From: Molanna angustata
Taxonomy: Eukaryota; Arthropoda; Insecta; Trichoptera; Molannidae
DNA: 64,000 bases
Assembly (NCBI GenBank): GCA_963576475.1
Contig: OY754982.1
Location: 16,682,217-16,746,216 of the forward strand
Reading direction: 5' to 3'
Each line of letters opens with the position of its first letter. Positions within the stretch are counted from its first letter, which is position 1. Shown here piece after piece: positions 1 through 14,394 of this stretch. The notes beneath the pieces are model-generated. The model worked only from the letters and a program-made list of their open reading frames with translations, was not told the origin of the DNA and made no database searches. A program made the translations under genes and the position numbers.

Positions 1-129
1 CTCTCAAATCGTAGCGTGATCTTGAAGCAAAAATGGATTCAACTTGTTTTATTTACATTACTACATTTTCACAACTACCTACGTATTTAATTAAAATTAA
101 ATAATTATTTTTCTACTCAAAATGTCGAA

Positions 130-290
130 GACAGTGCTGACTTGGCGACCTCGTAAGAAAGGTTTGGATATTATCAATCGATATGCTGGCACGTCCTGGA
201 TGCAAACTGCACAGGACAGGATGTCATGGAGGAGGCCTTCGTCCAGGAGTGGACGGGAATAGGCAGACAAGGATTAAGAACAAATGTTAT
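130..290 (+). pseudogene. RTE-like LINE, 3' coding end (relic)
   Basis: The plus strand reads ...DIINRYAGTSWMQTAQDRMSW, then after a frame change EEAFVQEWTGIG. The W-x-x-A-x-D-R-x-x-W ... E-E-A-F-V-Q-x-W-T pattern is the usual C-terminal tail of RTE-type non-LTR retrotransposon polyproteins in insects. I infer a 3' fragment of such a LINE. A frameshift sits at about 228-232 and no reverse transcriptase core lies upstream in the window, so it cannot be functional. The exact 5' truncation point is not visible because the window begins just upstream. Confidence 0.7.
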
Positions 291-576
291 AATTGTATGC
301 AATATTTTTGTAATTTTTGTATTTAGCAAATCAGCAACGTATGTTGAGTCTGTATAGGCAAATTCATTATGCCATTTTTGCGATGTTTGAGTTAGGCAGT
401 AGAGTAATAGTTTTTTTTCTAAAGCCGTTTTCAAGAAGCCTTATTTTAAGTGTGCCTCATTTAGCAAACATTATGAAACATCAAATTAGTCATCAGATTC
501 TTTTATAATTAGTTATACCATCGCCGCGCCGTGTGTATATGTAAAATCTAAAGTAATAAAGCAATCAAAATGTTAG

Positions 577-611
577 TGTTTGTGTGTGTGTATGTGTGTG
601 TGTGTGTGTTT
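577..611. repeat. (GT)n microsatellite
   Basis: Imperfect GT dinucleotide run with T and A interruptions. Confidence 0.9.
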
Positions 612-1418
612 GTCTCACGCCTTCTGAAAAACCAAGAGCATCTAAAAATCTAATTTATGTGCGAACGTGTACCTGTATACCTGATGCAGTGTCACGCTAA
701 AAATAATGCGATAAAAATGCTGAATTTTAAAAATATTTCAATAATTATTTTTTTCATACAAAATTTTCCAAGTCGTATCTGTCAAAAAAGTGTACATTTT
801 GCACGCAAATATCTGTTAGTTTAAAAGTTAGAAGTACGTATTTACACGAAGAAAATATATTTTCAAGTATAACTTAGCGTTTAAGTGAAAAACATGGTGA
901 ATATTTTGTATAATTATAATGTTTAACTTATTTTTAAAGTAAGCGTTTTGTACATAAACGCCGCCATTTTAATATCTTTTCATACAATATTTCATTTTCC
1001 TACCGAATGAATATGTTATTGAAAATAATAAACCTTTGAAATAAATGTAATTATGAAATAATAAAATGAAACACAAGACATTACAGCAAGTTTTAAGACA
1101 TATATTGTAAAAGTCTGTTAATTATTAGTAAAGATATAGGCATAATAAAATTGCATAATTTGTATGTAATATTTGATATTTTGGACAATTTTCGTTTTTG
1201 TGGCTTCGAACAAACCAATGTAGGTACCTACCTACATATCCAAAAAAATGTATCGAGCCCATTTGATAGTAATATTTTATATGTTCGATGGTTACTATGG
1301 TTACGGAAAGATTCTGATATTCAAATAAAATTTGTTATGAATCGAATTTATTTAGAACATTGTTGTAGGTAGGTACCTACCTAATACTATTTACTTACAA
1401 ATCAACAATATACTGATT
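612..1418. other. No gene seen; AT-rich spacer with GGTACC palindromes
   Basis: I see no coding signal. The stretch is AT-rich and holds GTAGGTACCTACCTAC near 1220 and the 20-bp palindrome GTAGGTAGGTACCTACCTAA at about 1365, a motif that recurs through the window. Confidence 0.6.
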
Positions 1419-1489
1419 TCCTATAGGAAAATTATTTTATTTATGTATGCTATGTGCTCCTAAACGGTTTGTCCGATTACAATGAAACT

Positions 1490-2520
1490 TTGGTGAATTG
1501 TCGAGCGTATGCCCGGGATGGTTTCTGGATTTAAACTTTTTTCTTATTCTTCTTCTTCTTCGTGTATTTGGTCATTTTACCTATGAAAGGGGAATATTCT
1601 GGGAAAAGAAGGTCCGACTGTCCCTCCATCTCTTCGCAGGTCTTCCAGGACGGTTTCTGGATTTAAACTTTTTTCTTCTTCTTCTTCATCGTGTATTTGG
1701 TCATTTTACATATGAAGTTGGAGTATTCTGGGAGAAGAAGATCCAACTGGCCTTCCATCTCTTCACAGGTCTTCCAGACGGGTTCTGCATATAAACTTTT
1801 TTCTTCTTTTTCTTCGTGGTGTATTTGGTCATCTTACCTATGAAGATGAACTATCCTGGGAGAAGAAGGTCCAATTTTCCTTCCATCTCTTCGCAGGTTT
1901 CTGGATTTTAACTTTCTTCTTCTTTTCTTCTTCTTCTTCGTCGTGTATTTGGTCATTTTACCTATGAAGTTGGTGTATCCTGGGAGAAGAAGGTCCAACT
2001 GTCCTTCCATCTCTTCGCAGGTTTCTGGATTTAAACTTTTTTCTTCTTCTTCTTCATCGTGTATTTGGTCATTTTACCTTTGAAGGTGGACTAACCTGGG
2101 AGAAGAAGGTCCAATTGTCCTTCCATCTCTTCGCAGGTTTCTGGATTTAAACTTTTTTCTTCTTCTTCTTCGGGTATTTTTGGTCATTTTACCTATGAAG
2201 TTGGAGAATCCTGGGAGAAGAAGGTCCAACTGTCCTTCCAACTCTTCGTAAGTCTTCCAAGACGATAAACTTTTTTCTTCTTCTACTTTTTCTTCTTCAT
2301 CGTTCATTCGGTCATTTTACCTATGAAGGTGGACTATCCTGGGAGAAGAAGGTCCAATTTTCTAGCCATATCTTCGCAGGTATCTGGATTTAAACTTTTT
2401 TCTTCTTCTTCTCCGTGTATTTAGTCATTTTACCTTTGAAGGTGGAGTATCCTGGGGAAAGAAGGTCCTTTCATCTCTTCGCGGTTCTTCCAGGATGGTT
2501 TCTGGATTTAAACTTTTCTT
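1490..2520 (+). repeat. Minisatellite, about 9 units of 115-131 bp
   Basis: The anchor GGATTTAAACTTTT recurs at about 1528, 1659, 1788, 1903, 2028, 2143, 2264, 2386 and 2504. Each unit carries a CTT-rich tract, GTATTTGGTCATTTTACC, a GGGAGAAGAAGGTCCAA box and CCATCTCTTCGCAGG. Units differ by substitutions and by length of the CTT tract. ORFs on both strands here are shadows of the repeat. The same unit occurs about five times in inverse orientation at 29790-30350. Confidence 0.9.
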
Positions 2521-2526
2521 AACCGA

Positions 2527-2770
2527 CTGAAGGGACGGGATGTAATGAAGGGAAGGGATGCACTAAAGGGCCTGAAGGGACGGGAGGTATAAAAGGGCCT
2601 GAAGGGACGGGAGGTACTGCAGGGCCTGATTGGAAGGGACGTAATGATGGATTGAAGGGACGGGAGGTACTGAAGGGCCTGAAGGGACGGGAGGTACTGA
2701 TGGGCCTGAAGGGACGGGAGGTTCTGAAGGACCTGAAGGGACGGGAGGTTCTGAAGGGTCTGAAACGACG
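2527..2770 (+). repeat. 27-bp minisatellite, about 9 units
   Basis: Units resemble CTGAAGGGACGGGAGGTACT plus GAAGGGC. The 27-bp period equals nine codons, which explains the repetitive PSLQALQYL-type open frames on the minus strand. A related 18-bp-period version (CCCTTCAGTACCTCCCGT) is at 29698-29778 in the inverse orientation. Confidence 0.9.
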
Positions 2771-2784
2771 TTTCATGGAGTCTA

Positions 2785-3840
2785 ATTCTTTTTCTTCTTA
2801 ATTTTATGTAGACCTTACAGTTTTTACACAAACTATTTCCTTTAGTTTTTTTCTTCGTTTTCTTATTTTATGTAGAACTTTGGTGAATTTTATACAAACT
2901 ATTTCCTATAGATTAATCTTCTTCTTCTTTTCTTCTTTTATGAAGACCTTTTGGTCAGTTTTTATACAATCTATTTCCAATAGTCTAATTCTTCTATTTT
3001 ATGGATTTTTACTTATTTTATGTAGACCATTGGGATAGTTTTTTATACAAACTATTTCTTATAGTCTTATACTTATTTTTCTCTTTTTTATTTAGACTTT
3101 TGGGTTAGTTTTAAGTCTAATAGTCTATTGTGCAGAAATATTATTAACGATATGCACACTTCATGAAAATACATATGTAAAAATTAATGGGATGTGGGAT
3201 GTCTTTTCAATACTTTTGTTTAATCAAATTTAAACCATTTATATCATCCTATTTTGAATAATTTTCAACACCTAATATTTAAAGAATGGGGGTTGTGGCC
3301 ATTACTGAACTCTTCACAACGTTTATATTCTAATTAAAAACTATTTACCATAGTTTAAGTCTTCTTCTTCTTCGTCAATGTAGACTTTTGTGTCAATTTA
3401 AAGTCTATCAGTCTAATTGTGCAAAAATATAATGCACACTTGATGAAAAAATATAAAAACGAATGGGATGTGACCAACACTAGATCTTTTCAGTACATTA
3501 TTTAATCAAATTTTAACCACATTCCAACATCCAAAAATACTAAATTTTCAATAGGTACATATTGCAGTTTGTTTTCGATGATAATATATAAAAATGGGGG
3601 TTGTGGCCAAACCAATCTCTTTACAACGTTGATAAACAGTCATATTTAAAACCATTTCGCATAGTCCATGCGTGCAGAAATTGTAGGTATATTACTTATA
3701 CTTCATTCACACTTTATAGCAATATATAAAAAAGAATGGGTTGTGGCCATCACTTGAACATTTTACAATGCTTAAACTCAATCAAATTTCAAACCACTTT
3801 TCATAGTCCGATATTGCAAAATAATTGGGTGACAATATTA
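2785..3840. repeat. Degenerate tandem blocks (about 80-85 bp, then about 160 bp)
   Basis: From 2785 to 3115 the phrases TTTATGTAGACCTTT and ATACAAACTATTTC repeat four or five times at roughly 80-85 bp. From 3130 to 3840 a second block repeats about five times: GTGCAGAAAT..., GAATGGGTTGTGGCC..., TTTAATCAAATTT..., AACCATTT. The GGTTGTGGCC phrase is also the edge of the satellite-bearing element at 57.3 kb. Confidence 0.7.
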
Positions 3841-3905
3841 TAAAAACGATTGCTTTTTCTTTCACAATTTTACATTCTTGGCCAACGGCGGGACATAAAA
3901 GCTAG

Positions 3906-4789
3906 TCTTAAATAATTCTTTAAATATACTTAAAATTATTTACATAAATACCATAAGTTTTAAACACAACGTTATCAAAGTTACTTGGATCATGTTAATT
4001 TTGAGAGGTGTTTTTGTGTGAAATTTAACAGTTAATGACGTTGCATTTCTTGAAAAATGTACCAGCCGCTCCGAAAGCGTGATCGACTAAATTCTTCTAG
4101 ATATCTTAATACAATTTGTTTAGATACCGCATTGTCTTTGCCATTCTGTTTCAGCAGTCTCTGATTCAGCATCTCTCTTCAGTTGGTACAGGTTTTAAAG
4201 CATTATGTGAGTCGTTACAGAGCAGTACCGAATCAATCCATCATTCCATATTCCATCATGTGTATGGGCCTTCCAGGGTGTGGAGTGAGAGAGTAGTGGG
4301 GACATAAGGAAGTGGAATGAGATACGGCAAAGGATAAAAGCGTTAAGATAAACGCCCACCTTATTTAGACAGTGACAAAAGAAAAAAGGAGATATTTAAA
4401 ACCATTTCACGGTAGTCGAAAATTTCACCGTCTCATTTTTTACTTTTATCAATAAAAAAAAAGAAACTTCATACAGTTGATGATAAAAGTGTTTAAATGC
4501 TCTCAATTCAGCGTACTGTGTCCACAGGTTACATCAGCATTTGCTAGCTCAACCTCAACAACCATAATAGAATGTTTACAAGGGTATCTAATCAATAAAT
4601 GAGACCTCTGGTTCATTAGTTTAATACCTGGTTGACTATGTACATAGTTCACATATTATGAAAAGAAATTTATTTTTGATTGGTGTAGGTACACTCTTTC
4701 GTGTTGAATAATAATTTTATGTATTATGTGATTTGAATAAGAGATATTTACGGTTTTAATATTTTGGTTTCAACTCTTCTTTATATATT
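3906..4789. other. No gene seen
   Basis: AT-rich with no recognisable coding or RNA feature. A 63-codon open frame at 4116-4307 has no recognisable motif and I do not call it. Confidence 0.5.
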
Positions 4790-4937
4790 GATTTATTACT
4801 CTTTTTATTTAAATATAAATAATTATTATGTTATTTTATATTAGTTATGTAACATTTTCTATGTATAATATGGTTTGTGTAGCATTCCCCCACCCCCCTG
4901 CTCACGAACTGGAATAAAAATTTATTATTATTATTTA
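4790..4937 (+). mobile_element. Possible retroelement 3' end
   Basis: A C-rich phrase, CATTCCCCCACCCCCCTGC, is followed by GAATAAAAATTTATTATTAT, that is, a polyadenylation-like signal and a short (ATT)n tail. The class is unknown. Confidence 0.3.
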
Positions 4938-5039
4938 TGGAGGCTATGAATAATTTATTTTCATTAACTGTCCATCTTTAGTCATAAAATTAAAATATAA
5001 CGGTTAATTTTTATAACATTCATTTATTTTATCTTCTTA

Positions 5040-5095
5040 TATACATTATTTGTACACAGGCGGGTTTATTGCTAAATGGCAATTTATTTCAACCA
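5040..5095 (-). mobile_element. LINE/SINE 3' fragment
   Basis: On the minus strand the phrase AATTGCCATTTAGCAATAAA resembles the GGCAATAAAATCGCC tail of the SINE copies at 52.5 and 54.7 kb. It is only a short fragment. Confidence 0.35.
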
Positions 5096-8000
5096 ATGTA
5101 TAATATGGCAATAAGGTTATGACATGACAGAAATAAAAAAAAATAATAAAGATAGCAAAGATAACAGAATTAAACCAATAAAACAAAAATAAAATTTAAT
5201 GTAATAACAGTTCTTAGCAATGATGGGAAAACCAAAGGGTAAGGAGAGGAAGATGAGAGGAAGAAGATATCAGGTATTATCAGATAGATTTGATTTTTTT
5301 TTCATATTTTTAATGAGATAGCCGTTTAATATTTAGATAAATATTAAGATGTGTGAATCGAGATGTATGAAAAAAACATACCAGTGTGCGATAGAGATGG
5401 ATGCTTTATATAAATGACGAGTGAAATGGTAGAGGGCATTCTGCATACGACCAGTAGGTTGCGCCAAGTAGGTACCTACCACAGAGTAGTACTTACTGTA
5501 GTAGTACTATAAAGATACACGTTGTAATATTTACATGGCGTACTACTTGGTGTATTCATCCCCTTATAGAGAAGTAAAGTTACATAGGAGATATTATAGT
5601 GTGCAACCCCCCAACGCAGTGTACGACAATTCTAATATTATGCTTTTTATTCAATTTTTTTATGAATCTTTAACATCAAATGCTTAATTTGTAGTGTATT
5701 ATTAAATCATCTTGACATGTAAGGAATTAGTCTTAGCTTAGTTCCGGTGGTGTGAATCGTCTCATGCACCCTCACAGTAAATATCGCAAAGGGTGTTTGA
5801 TGATAAATAACTCACGTCCAGGATAATGCGTGTTCAATATAGGTACGTTAAACCCATCCATCCATTGGCTTTTACGGTTCCAGTTGATGTTTATAGATAG
5901 ATGGATGGAGAGGTAAGTAAGGGTGTGTGTGTGTGTGTGTGTGTGTGTTTGTAGAAGGCGGGAGAAGACATTCATCTTGGCTGTGACGTTTCGCTGCTGC
6001 CAGTTTTTGGGTCCTGTCAATCAACCCACCCAAAAAGAGCAACCTTAATCTCACTGAGGTGTTTTTGCTACGGCCTCTTTAATCTATCAAAGTATAGATA
6101 ATATTGTATATCTACTTACCTATAAATAAGGTTAGATGTCTGGTACTCTCGCATAACACGGTATACACAAGATTGATTTCATTGCTAAGGTATTTCCATT
6201 TTATGAGCACGATCCAACTTAAACTATAGCGGGTTGTGGCCAATACGAAACTTTCCATTACATAATGTGTTAGTGTAGGTACCTACACAAAAAAAAACTA
6301 TGTGAATTTTAAGAAATAACTACTTTTTGTTATGTGGATATACGTATGTATCGTGCTTACTTTTGTATGGTTATTCACACCCGCATACATGTTAATGGTT
6401 ACACCCGCTTACATGTTAATTATCCCGTGGATAATTACATTTATCTTATGCCTAGTTTGGACTAGGCAGCAGTACGAACTTTATATCAAAAATACGTCTT
6501 AAAATGTCCACACATGTTCGGAGATATGTTTGTGTCACAATTTTAGACAATTTTAATTATATTACAAATCACTTTTTCGTCAATTTTCGTCCATACTGAT
6601 GAAGAAACGGTCGCTTCTAACCAGCTGTATCAAATAAATCAGTGGCTCTACAACCCATTAAGGTCTTAGCCTCCTCCACTTGTAATTGGAACTAGTAATG
6701 TTGTTTTCCTAGAATATAGGACATAATATTATCCATTTAAAACTAAATTAACCATCTTCTATTACCCTATTTCATTTTGGCTCGACCTAAACAGCACATT
6801 TGCTTTCATATTTATATTAAATTTACGTGAATTTATAAAAAAATTGTGTACCTACAGTGACTTTTTCGCATAATGCTTCAAATCACTTCTTTTTTTTCTT
6901 GAATGAAACCATATACACTATTAATGTATGTACATTGGATGGCAGGTATGAAATAGTAAGATAAAAAAATCACTTGAAAATACGTATTCACTGTTTTGAG
7001 AAACTATGAATATTTAATCGAGGAAAACAACTTGGGATTCGGAGAGATGTTTCCATTATTTACGACTCTCCCTGTGTGTTTTCAAAAAATCCAGATTTTT
7101 ATTTTATTATGCAGCCTTCGCGTGTCATATTAGGAAAATAACAACAGTATGTAGAAAAGTGTGAAAATAATCCATAATCTGTTTATTTTTCCCACAGTAA
7201 CATAATTTATTATTGAATCTTCTAAAAGGATTGGTTGTTATTTTCCTTTAATTAAGTAAACCTTAGTTTTGAGTAATTTTTACGATAGTAATTGAACTAT
7301 TTTTGTGCTTTTCCAATATTGTATTACTCTGTATCAATACATAAGGTGTTTTTTTACTCCTCACTTCCCCAGGGGGTTATAGGGACGAGTTATGAATTCT
7401 CAATTATTAATGTATACATTATGATTTCATCACAATGTATACATTATGATTTCATCACAATGTATCTGTGTGTGCTATCTACTTTATCGATTATAGTAAG
7501 CGTTCGATTTTTTTAAAATTTTGCAAATTTGATCATCTAATACTCGCTTAGACTCCATTAGATTTTGAAAGATATCTGATCAGTGCTTCTCAATTTTTTT
7601 AACTGTAAAATATTTCAAAGTGACCCCAAGCTCAGGAAAATAAATATTTGATATTTTTATTTGTAAATTGATAAAAAGGCACATCACTTTCATTAAATGG
7701 CATTGAAGACTTATCATCTTATCATAATAAAATATTGAAATCAAAAATAATTTAACAAACTCATTGAATGAAAATGCCGGAAATTTTTTGAACTAAAATT
7801 TGAATACTTTTGGAGTGACTTGGTTGTGAGGAGTATAGCGTTGGCCACAACCCATTCGTTTTTAGGCTAGGGATAGGCTCTAAGAAAGCGTAACGGCTAT
7901 CAAATTTAGAAGAGTAAAACATTGTTTGATTTTTACCATGATAACCAAGGTTTAGGTTTTACAATATAAACGCTATCTCAATCAAAAGTTCTTCAGTAAT

Positions 8001-8239
8001 TTTAATATTTATACGTGTCCATAATTAACTTACTTAAAATAATGGAGCAAGTTTTTTTTTAATAAATGTAGGTACACTATTTTTATACTATAATATGTGT
8101 GATATAACTAGTTTTGTTTTGCGTTTTTATTTATTGTTTGATATATTTCTGTTTGGATATATTATATAAATCATGTTTCTATATAAAATAGGCATTTTCA
8201 TGGAAACTGTACGAAATACGATGAAAATATTGGGGATCG
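5096..8239. other. No gene seen; AT-rich desert with small repeats
   Basis: Contents I can name: GTAGGTACCTACC at about 5468; a (GT)n run at 5922-5949; a partial tandem duplication at 6368-6420 (TTACACCCGC...ACATGTTAAT); GTAGGTACCTAC at about 6276; a 28-bp tandem duplication at about 7405-7462 (ATGTATACATTATGATTTCA); and the phrase TTGGCCACAACCCATTCG at about 7842, an edge motif of the satellite-related element. The ORFs at 5772-6054 are (GT)n shadows. Confidence 0.5.
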
Positions 8240-9003
8240 AAGATGACATTTAAAAGCCATATTGACTATATTATAGACAAGGCTTTTAAACAATTGAATT
8301 TCATAATTAGGGTATCAAGGCCGTTCAAGTCCAAGGGTACTCTAAAATTGTACTGTTGCTATGTCCGTAGTTGTATTGAATATGCGTCTATTGTATGGAA
8401 CCCACATTACGTCACGCATATAAACAGATTGGAAAATATACAAAATAAATTCTTAAAACATTTAGATTAAAGAAGCAGACGTTCTTTTGTTGATCCCGCA
8501 CAATCAGCCCAATATCATAAATTAACTACCTTAGAAGCCCGGCGAACTGTAGCTGACATGTCTTACTTATACAAGTTGGTGAACTGTATAACGGATTCTA
8601 GCGAGTTATTATCTAAATTAAACTTTCATGCACCAAATAGGCTTACTAGAAAGACTCATACATTTAGGCCACCTAATTGTAGTACTAATTATGCTCAGAA
8701 CTCCTACATATATAGAACGTGTTGTAACTATAACGTGTTCTTTAATGAAATAGACCTTTTCAATAACTCCTTAAACGTATTTAAATGTTCAATTTCTAGA
8801 TTACTGCTTCGTGGTTAGGTGGTGTACGTGTATTCCCCTTTTCCTACTTTCCTACTCCCTTCCTCAAAACCACTTCTTTTTGTAAATATAATAACGATAA
8901 TACTTGTAAACTTAATTGGTTCACATGTCATATTATGTATGTTAGTAAAATAAGTAAATGTAACTGTCTGTTTACATAATAAATAAAAAATAAAATAAAA
9001 TAT
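8240..9003 (+). pseudogene. LINE reverse-transcriptase C-terminus plus 3' UTR, one stop codon
   Basis: The frame from 8243 gives LTFKSH-type text (MTFKSHIDYIIDKAFKQLN), then YVRSCIEYASIVWNP and INRLENIQNKFLKHLD, the usual end of a jockey/CR1-like reverse transcriptase (the S-x-x-E-Y-A-x-x-V-W-N-P block and the R-L-E-x-I-Q-x-x-F-L block). A TAA at 8468-8470 interrupts the frame, which then continues unchanged through MSYLYKLVNCI to a stop at 8816-8818. The 3' UTR runs to an AATAAATAAAAAATAAAAT tail ending about 9003. The element is strongly 5' truncated. Apart from the one stop the frame is open for 192 codons, so it is rather young. The same 3' UTR recurs at 54893-54982. Confidence 0.85.
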
Positions 9004-10351
9004 ACATCTTCAGATTCGACCAAAAATTTTATACGGAATTTTAGTACATGAGAAATGTAAAAAAGGTGCTTGCATTTATACGGGACTCATAACGTCACAC
9101 AGCGCGAACAAAATCCTTTTATACATGGTCGCCCGTTGATTATAGACATTTTCGCACTCTGAAACGAATCAGAATTGGACATATTGATGTGATTGTGAAA
9201 TATTTCACTTCGGTACAGGGAAAGCCTAGTAAGGTGGATATATATTAACATGAAAAAAATTATATTGTAAATTTTTATTAATAAAATAAATTAATACTAT
9301 TGTATCGAATTAACTTTCGAGGGTTCTCGCTGATCAGAGATTGCTTTTTTCCACTTGCTGTAGGTACCTACATCAAATGTATGAATTAATCAGACCTTAT
9401 ATACTAAAGAAAAGGTCTTTGGAATTAATAAACAAATAAATATTTTCCATTAGTAACTTCATTAATTTATAACAATTGGAATTTCAAGAAATCTTCTAGC
9501 GTACATTTTTTTCTTTACACGGTCTATCGTGGTTATTACTTGTTTATTATTCATGAATAAACATGACGAAATGATAACAAGATATCATAGACACATTTTT
9601 ATAGCACCTATATAAAATGAATCAACTATGCCATATTTGCAAGATGTCGTTAAGAGATTCTCTTAAGTAAATTTCTATGTCACGACCGAATTACATAAGT
9701 AAGTACAGCATACACTGTATGGTTTTATATGAAAACCAGAAATGAGGGTAATTATTTGGAATGTAAGATTGAAGTAAGATGAAATAATTTATTTACCATG
9801 ACAATATATAAAAAATGTTTAAAAGCATTATATTAAAAATGAATAATATGAAAAATATACGAAGAATAGAGAAGAATACACTATTTTTAATTATAAATCG
9901 ATTTAGTTCAGCTTTGCAAAACAAAATGTCTGCATTCTTGCACAAATTATTACTTTTCTAATTTAGGTAACCTATAGGTCGTAATATATTCTATTTTCTA
10001 GTAAATATATTTTCCTACGATGAATGTCTACATAAAAGTGCGTTCATAATAAATTTTATATTAAAGTTCGTGTTTTTTTCTATTTTCATGTACATTTTCC
10101 AATGTTGTATTGATATAATTTTACTTGCAAAGCTAAATGAATACTTGTGCGAAGTATTATGTATGTATACAAAGAAAACAATTACACAATATTGATATAA
10201 AAACCATCATTCCACTGATAAAATAAAGTATTTCTTTTTATATAGAATTCAAATTAATTTGATTGCTTAGTGAATTTATTTATTAATTTAATTAATTGAT
10301 GTATGGAGTGAATAGATATTTATGTAAGATAATTTATGTAATTTATTATAT
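9004..10351. other. No gene seen
   Basis: AT-rich sequence. GTAGGTACCTACATC occurs at about 9360. Otherwise I recognise nothing. Confidence 0.5.
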
Positions 10352-10450
10352 GTATTACTCTGTGGGCTGGAAGAACGGGTTAGTTGGAAGAAATTTCAAT
10401 ATGGCTATAAAACTCGCCACAGACGCAGGGTGCAAGGAATTGTTTGTGTA
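10352..10450 (+). mobile_element. SINE family 2, headless 3' fragment
   Basis: The text CTCTGTGGGCTGGAAGAACG, then GGGTTAGTTGGAAGAAAT, then CGCCACAGACGCAGGGTGCA matches (reverse-complemented) the body and tail of the tRNA-headed SINE at 54671-54893. The tRNA-like head is absent. Overlapping short ORFs are not genes. Confidence 0.65.
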
Positions 10451-11404
10451 TTTATGTAGATACATATATTCTGTATTTAGGTCATTTTTATGTCATATAT
10501 TGTTAACTTTAATTCTGGTTTATATAACAAAACTTATTTTTCAGTGTACGTTCGAATTGAACATGTATGTTTACGTAGGGGACACCAACTATTGGCAATC
10601 CATTCTATGAACCTTCTCTTCCGAAGAATCACACTACGTAGCCTAGGGGAGGGTAAGCAATCAGTTATAGAATATACATATTTAATCAGATCTTAAAAAA
10701 ACTCAGCTTTTAGACACACAGAATATTTTTTATGGTATAATTTTTACAGAACAGAACGACTTCGTTCTCATTATTACGTATCGCATTAAAAAATGGTACC
10801 CAACCTTTCCTATTTTTGAGTTAAAGTATTTTTTGGTAGCAGATTGTATATGCGTACTTTATTACATACATACCTAGTTGATACCTACATTCGTACAAAC
10901 CATATATCAAAATCTGCCACAGTATACAAAATTTCTATGTTCTGATTTGTGTAGGTACCTAAGTCTTATATTCAGAGGATTAGTGATTCGGTTGATATAT
11001 TAAGATAAGGGATTTGGAGGGATTTAAAGCAAACGAGTCAAAAACAAAGAAGATTGATGAAATGGTGGATATATTATTAAAATGGCTTTATGTGCCAACA
11101 TGGCAGACTTCTAAATGCCTCTCACCATATTCCAGAACATCTCTTTTGACTAAATAATTAGAAAAAAATATATCTCGAATGAACAGTTTTTTTTAAACAT
11201 ACATACTTATTGCATATTATTTGATTCTGACTGACGTTTGATCCAAAAACCAAATAAAAAAACAAGTAGATCGTCTTTTTGGACAAAAATAAAAATAAAA
11301 TAGTATAGTTAGATACCATACTTTGATTTCATAAAATTGTGTGGTTTACTTCCATTAGTTTTCAATGAAATAACAATTGTATGAAATCAAATTTTACGAA
11401 CTCT
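10451..11404. other. No gene seen
   Basis: AT-rich. GTAGGTACCTAAG occurs at about 10952. No other structure recognised. Confidence 0.5.
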
Positions 11405-11489
11405 AAAGTGGAACAAGGCGGGACACATTGCCAGATACTCTGATGGTAGTGGGATACAGCGAATCCTGGGGGGCAAGTCTGGTCAAGCA
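11405..11489 (+). pseudogene. LINE 3' coding fragment
   Basis: The plus strand reads KWNKAGHIARYSDGSGIQRI. The W-x-x-A-G-H-I-A-R-x-x-D-G pattern is the G-H-V-x-R segment found just past the reverse transcriptase of RTE-type LINEs. It stops where the palindrome at 11490 begins, so the palindrome may have inserted into it. Confidence 0.55.
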
Positions 11490-11629
11490 ACGGAATCGAA
11501 ACCATCTATGTTTACCCCTATCATGGATATAATTATCTTATGGAGTTCTATAATATCTTAAGATGTTATAGAACTCCATAAGATAATTATATCCATGATA
11601 TGGGTAAACATGGATGGTATTGAAACCGC
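11490..11629. repeat. Palindromic (hairpin) element, about 65-70-bp arms
   Basis: The arms meet at about 11559/11560 (AATATCTT / AAGATGTT). The left arm has TATCATGGATATAATTATC and the right arm its reverse complement, with a few mismatches toward the outside (CATCTATGTTTACCCC against GGGTAAACATGGATG). No clear target-site duplication. Confidence 0.85.
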
Positions 11630-12625
<996 letters not shown>

Positions 12626-12654
12626 CATATTTCACCCGTGAAAACATCAAATAT

Positions 12655-14394
<1,740 letters not shown>

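Larger units (their letters stand above)
1419..3905 (+). mobile_element. Helitron-like non-autonomous element packed with tandem repeats (copy A)
   Basis: The left part (about 1453-1520: CTCCTAAACGG..., then ATTACAATGAAACTTTGG) is the reverse complement of the right part of the element at 29633-30470, and both continue into the same GA/CT-rich minisatellite. The right end reads GGCGGGACATAAAAGCTAG followed by T, compatible with a Helitron CTAG end and T target base; a weak GCC/GGC hairpin lies about 14 bases upstream. The left end is less certain (TC at 1419, preceded by T rather than A). Rolling-circle transposition is therefore inferred mainly from the better-preserved copy B. No Rep/helicase ORF is present. 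The whole may be a composite rather than one element. Confidence 0.45.

Noticed and set aside
1491..2310. Coding potential of the CTT-rich frames (98 codons plus, 77 codons minus)
   Set aside because: They repeat with the minisatellite unit and shift frame between units.
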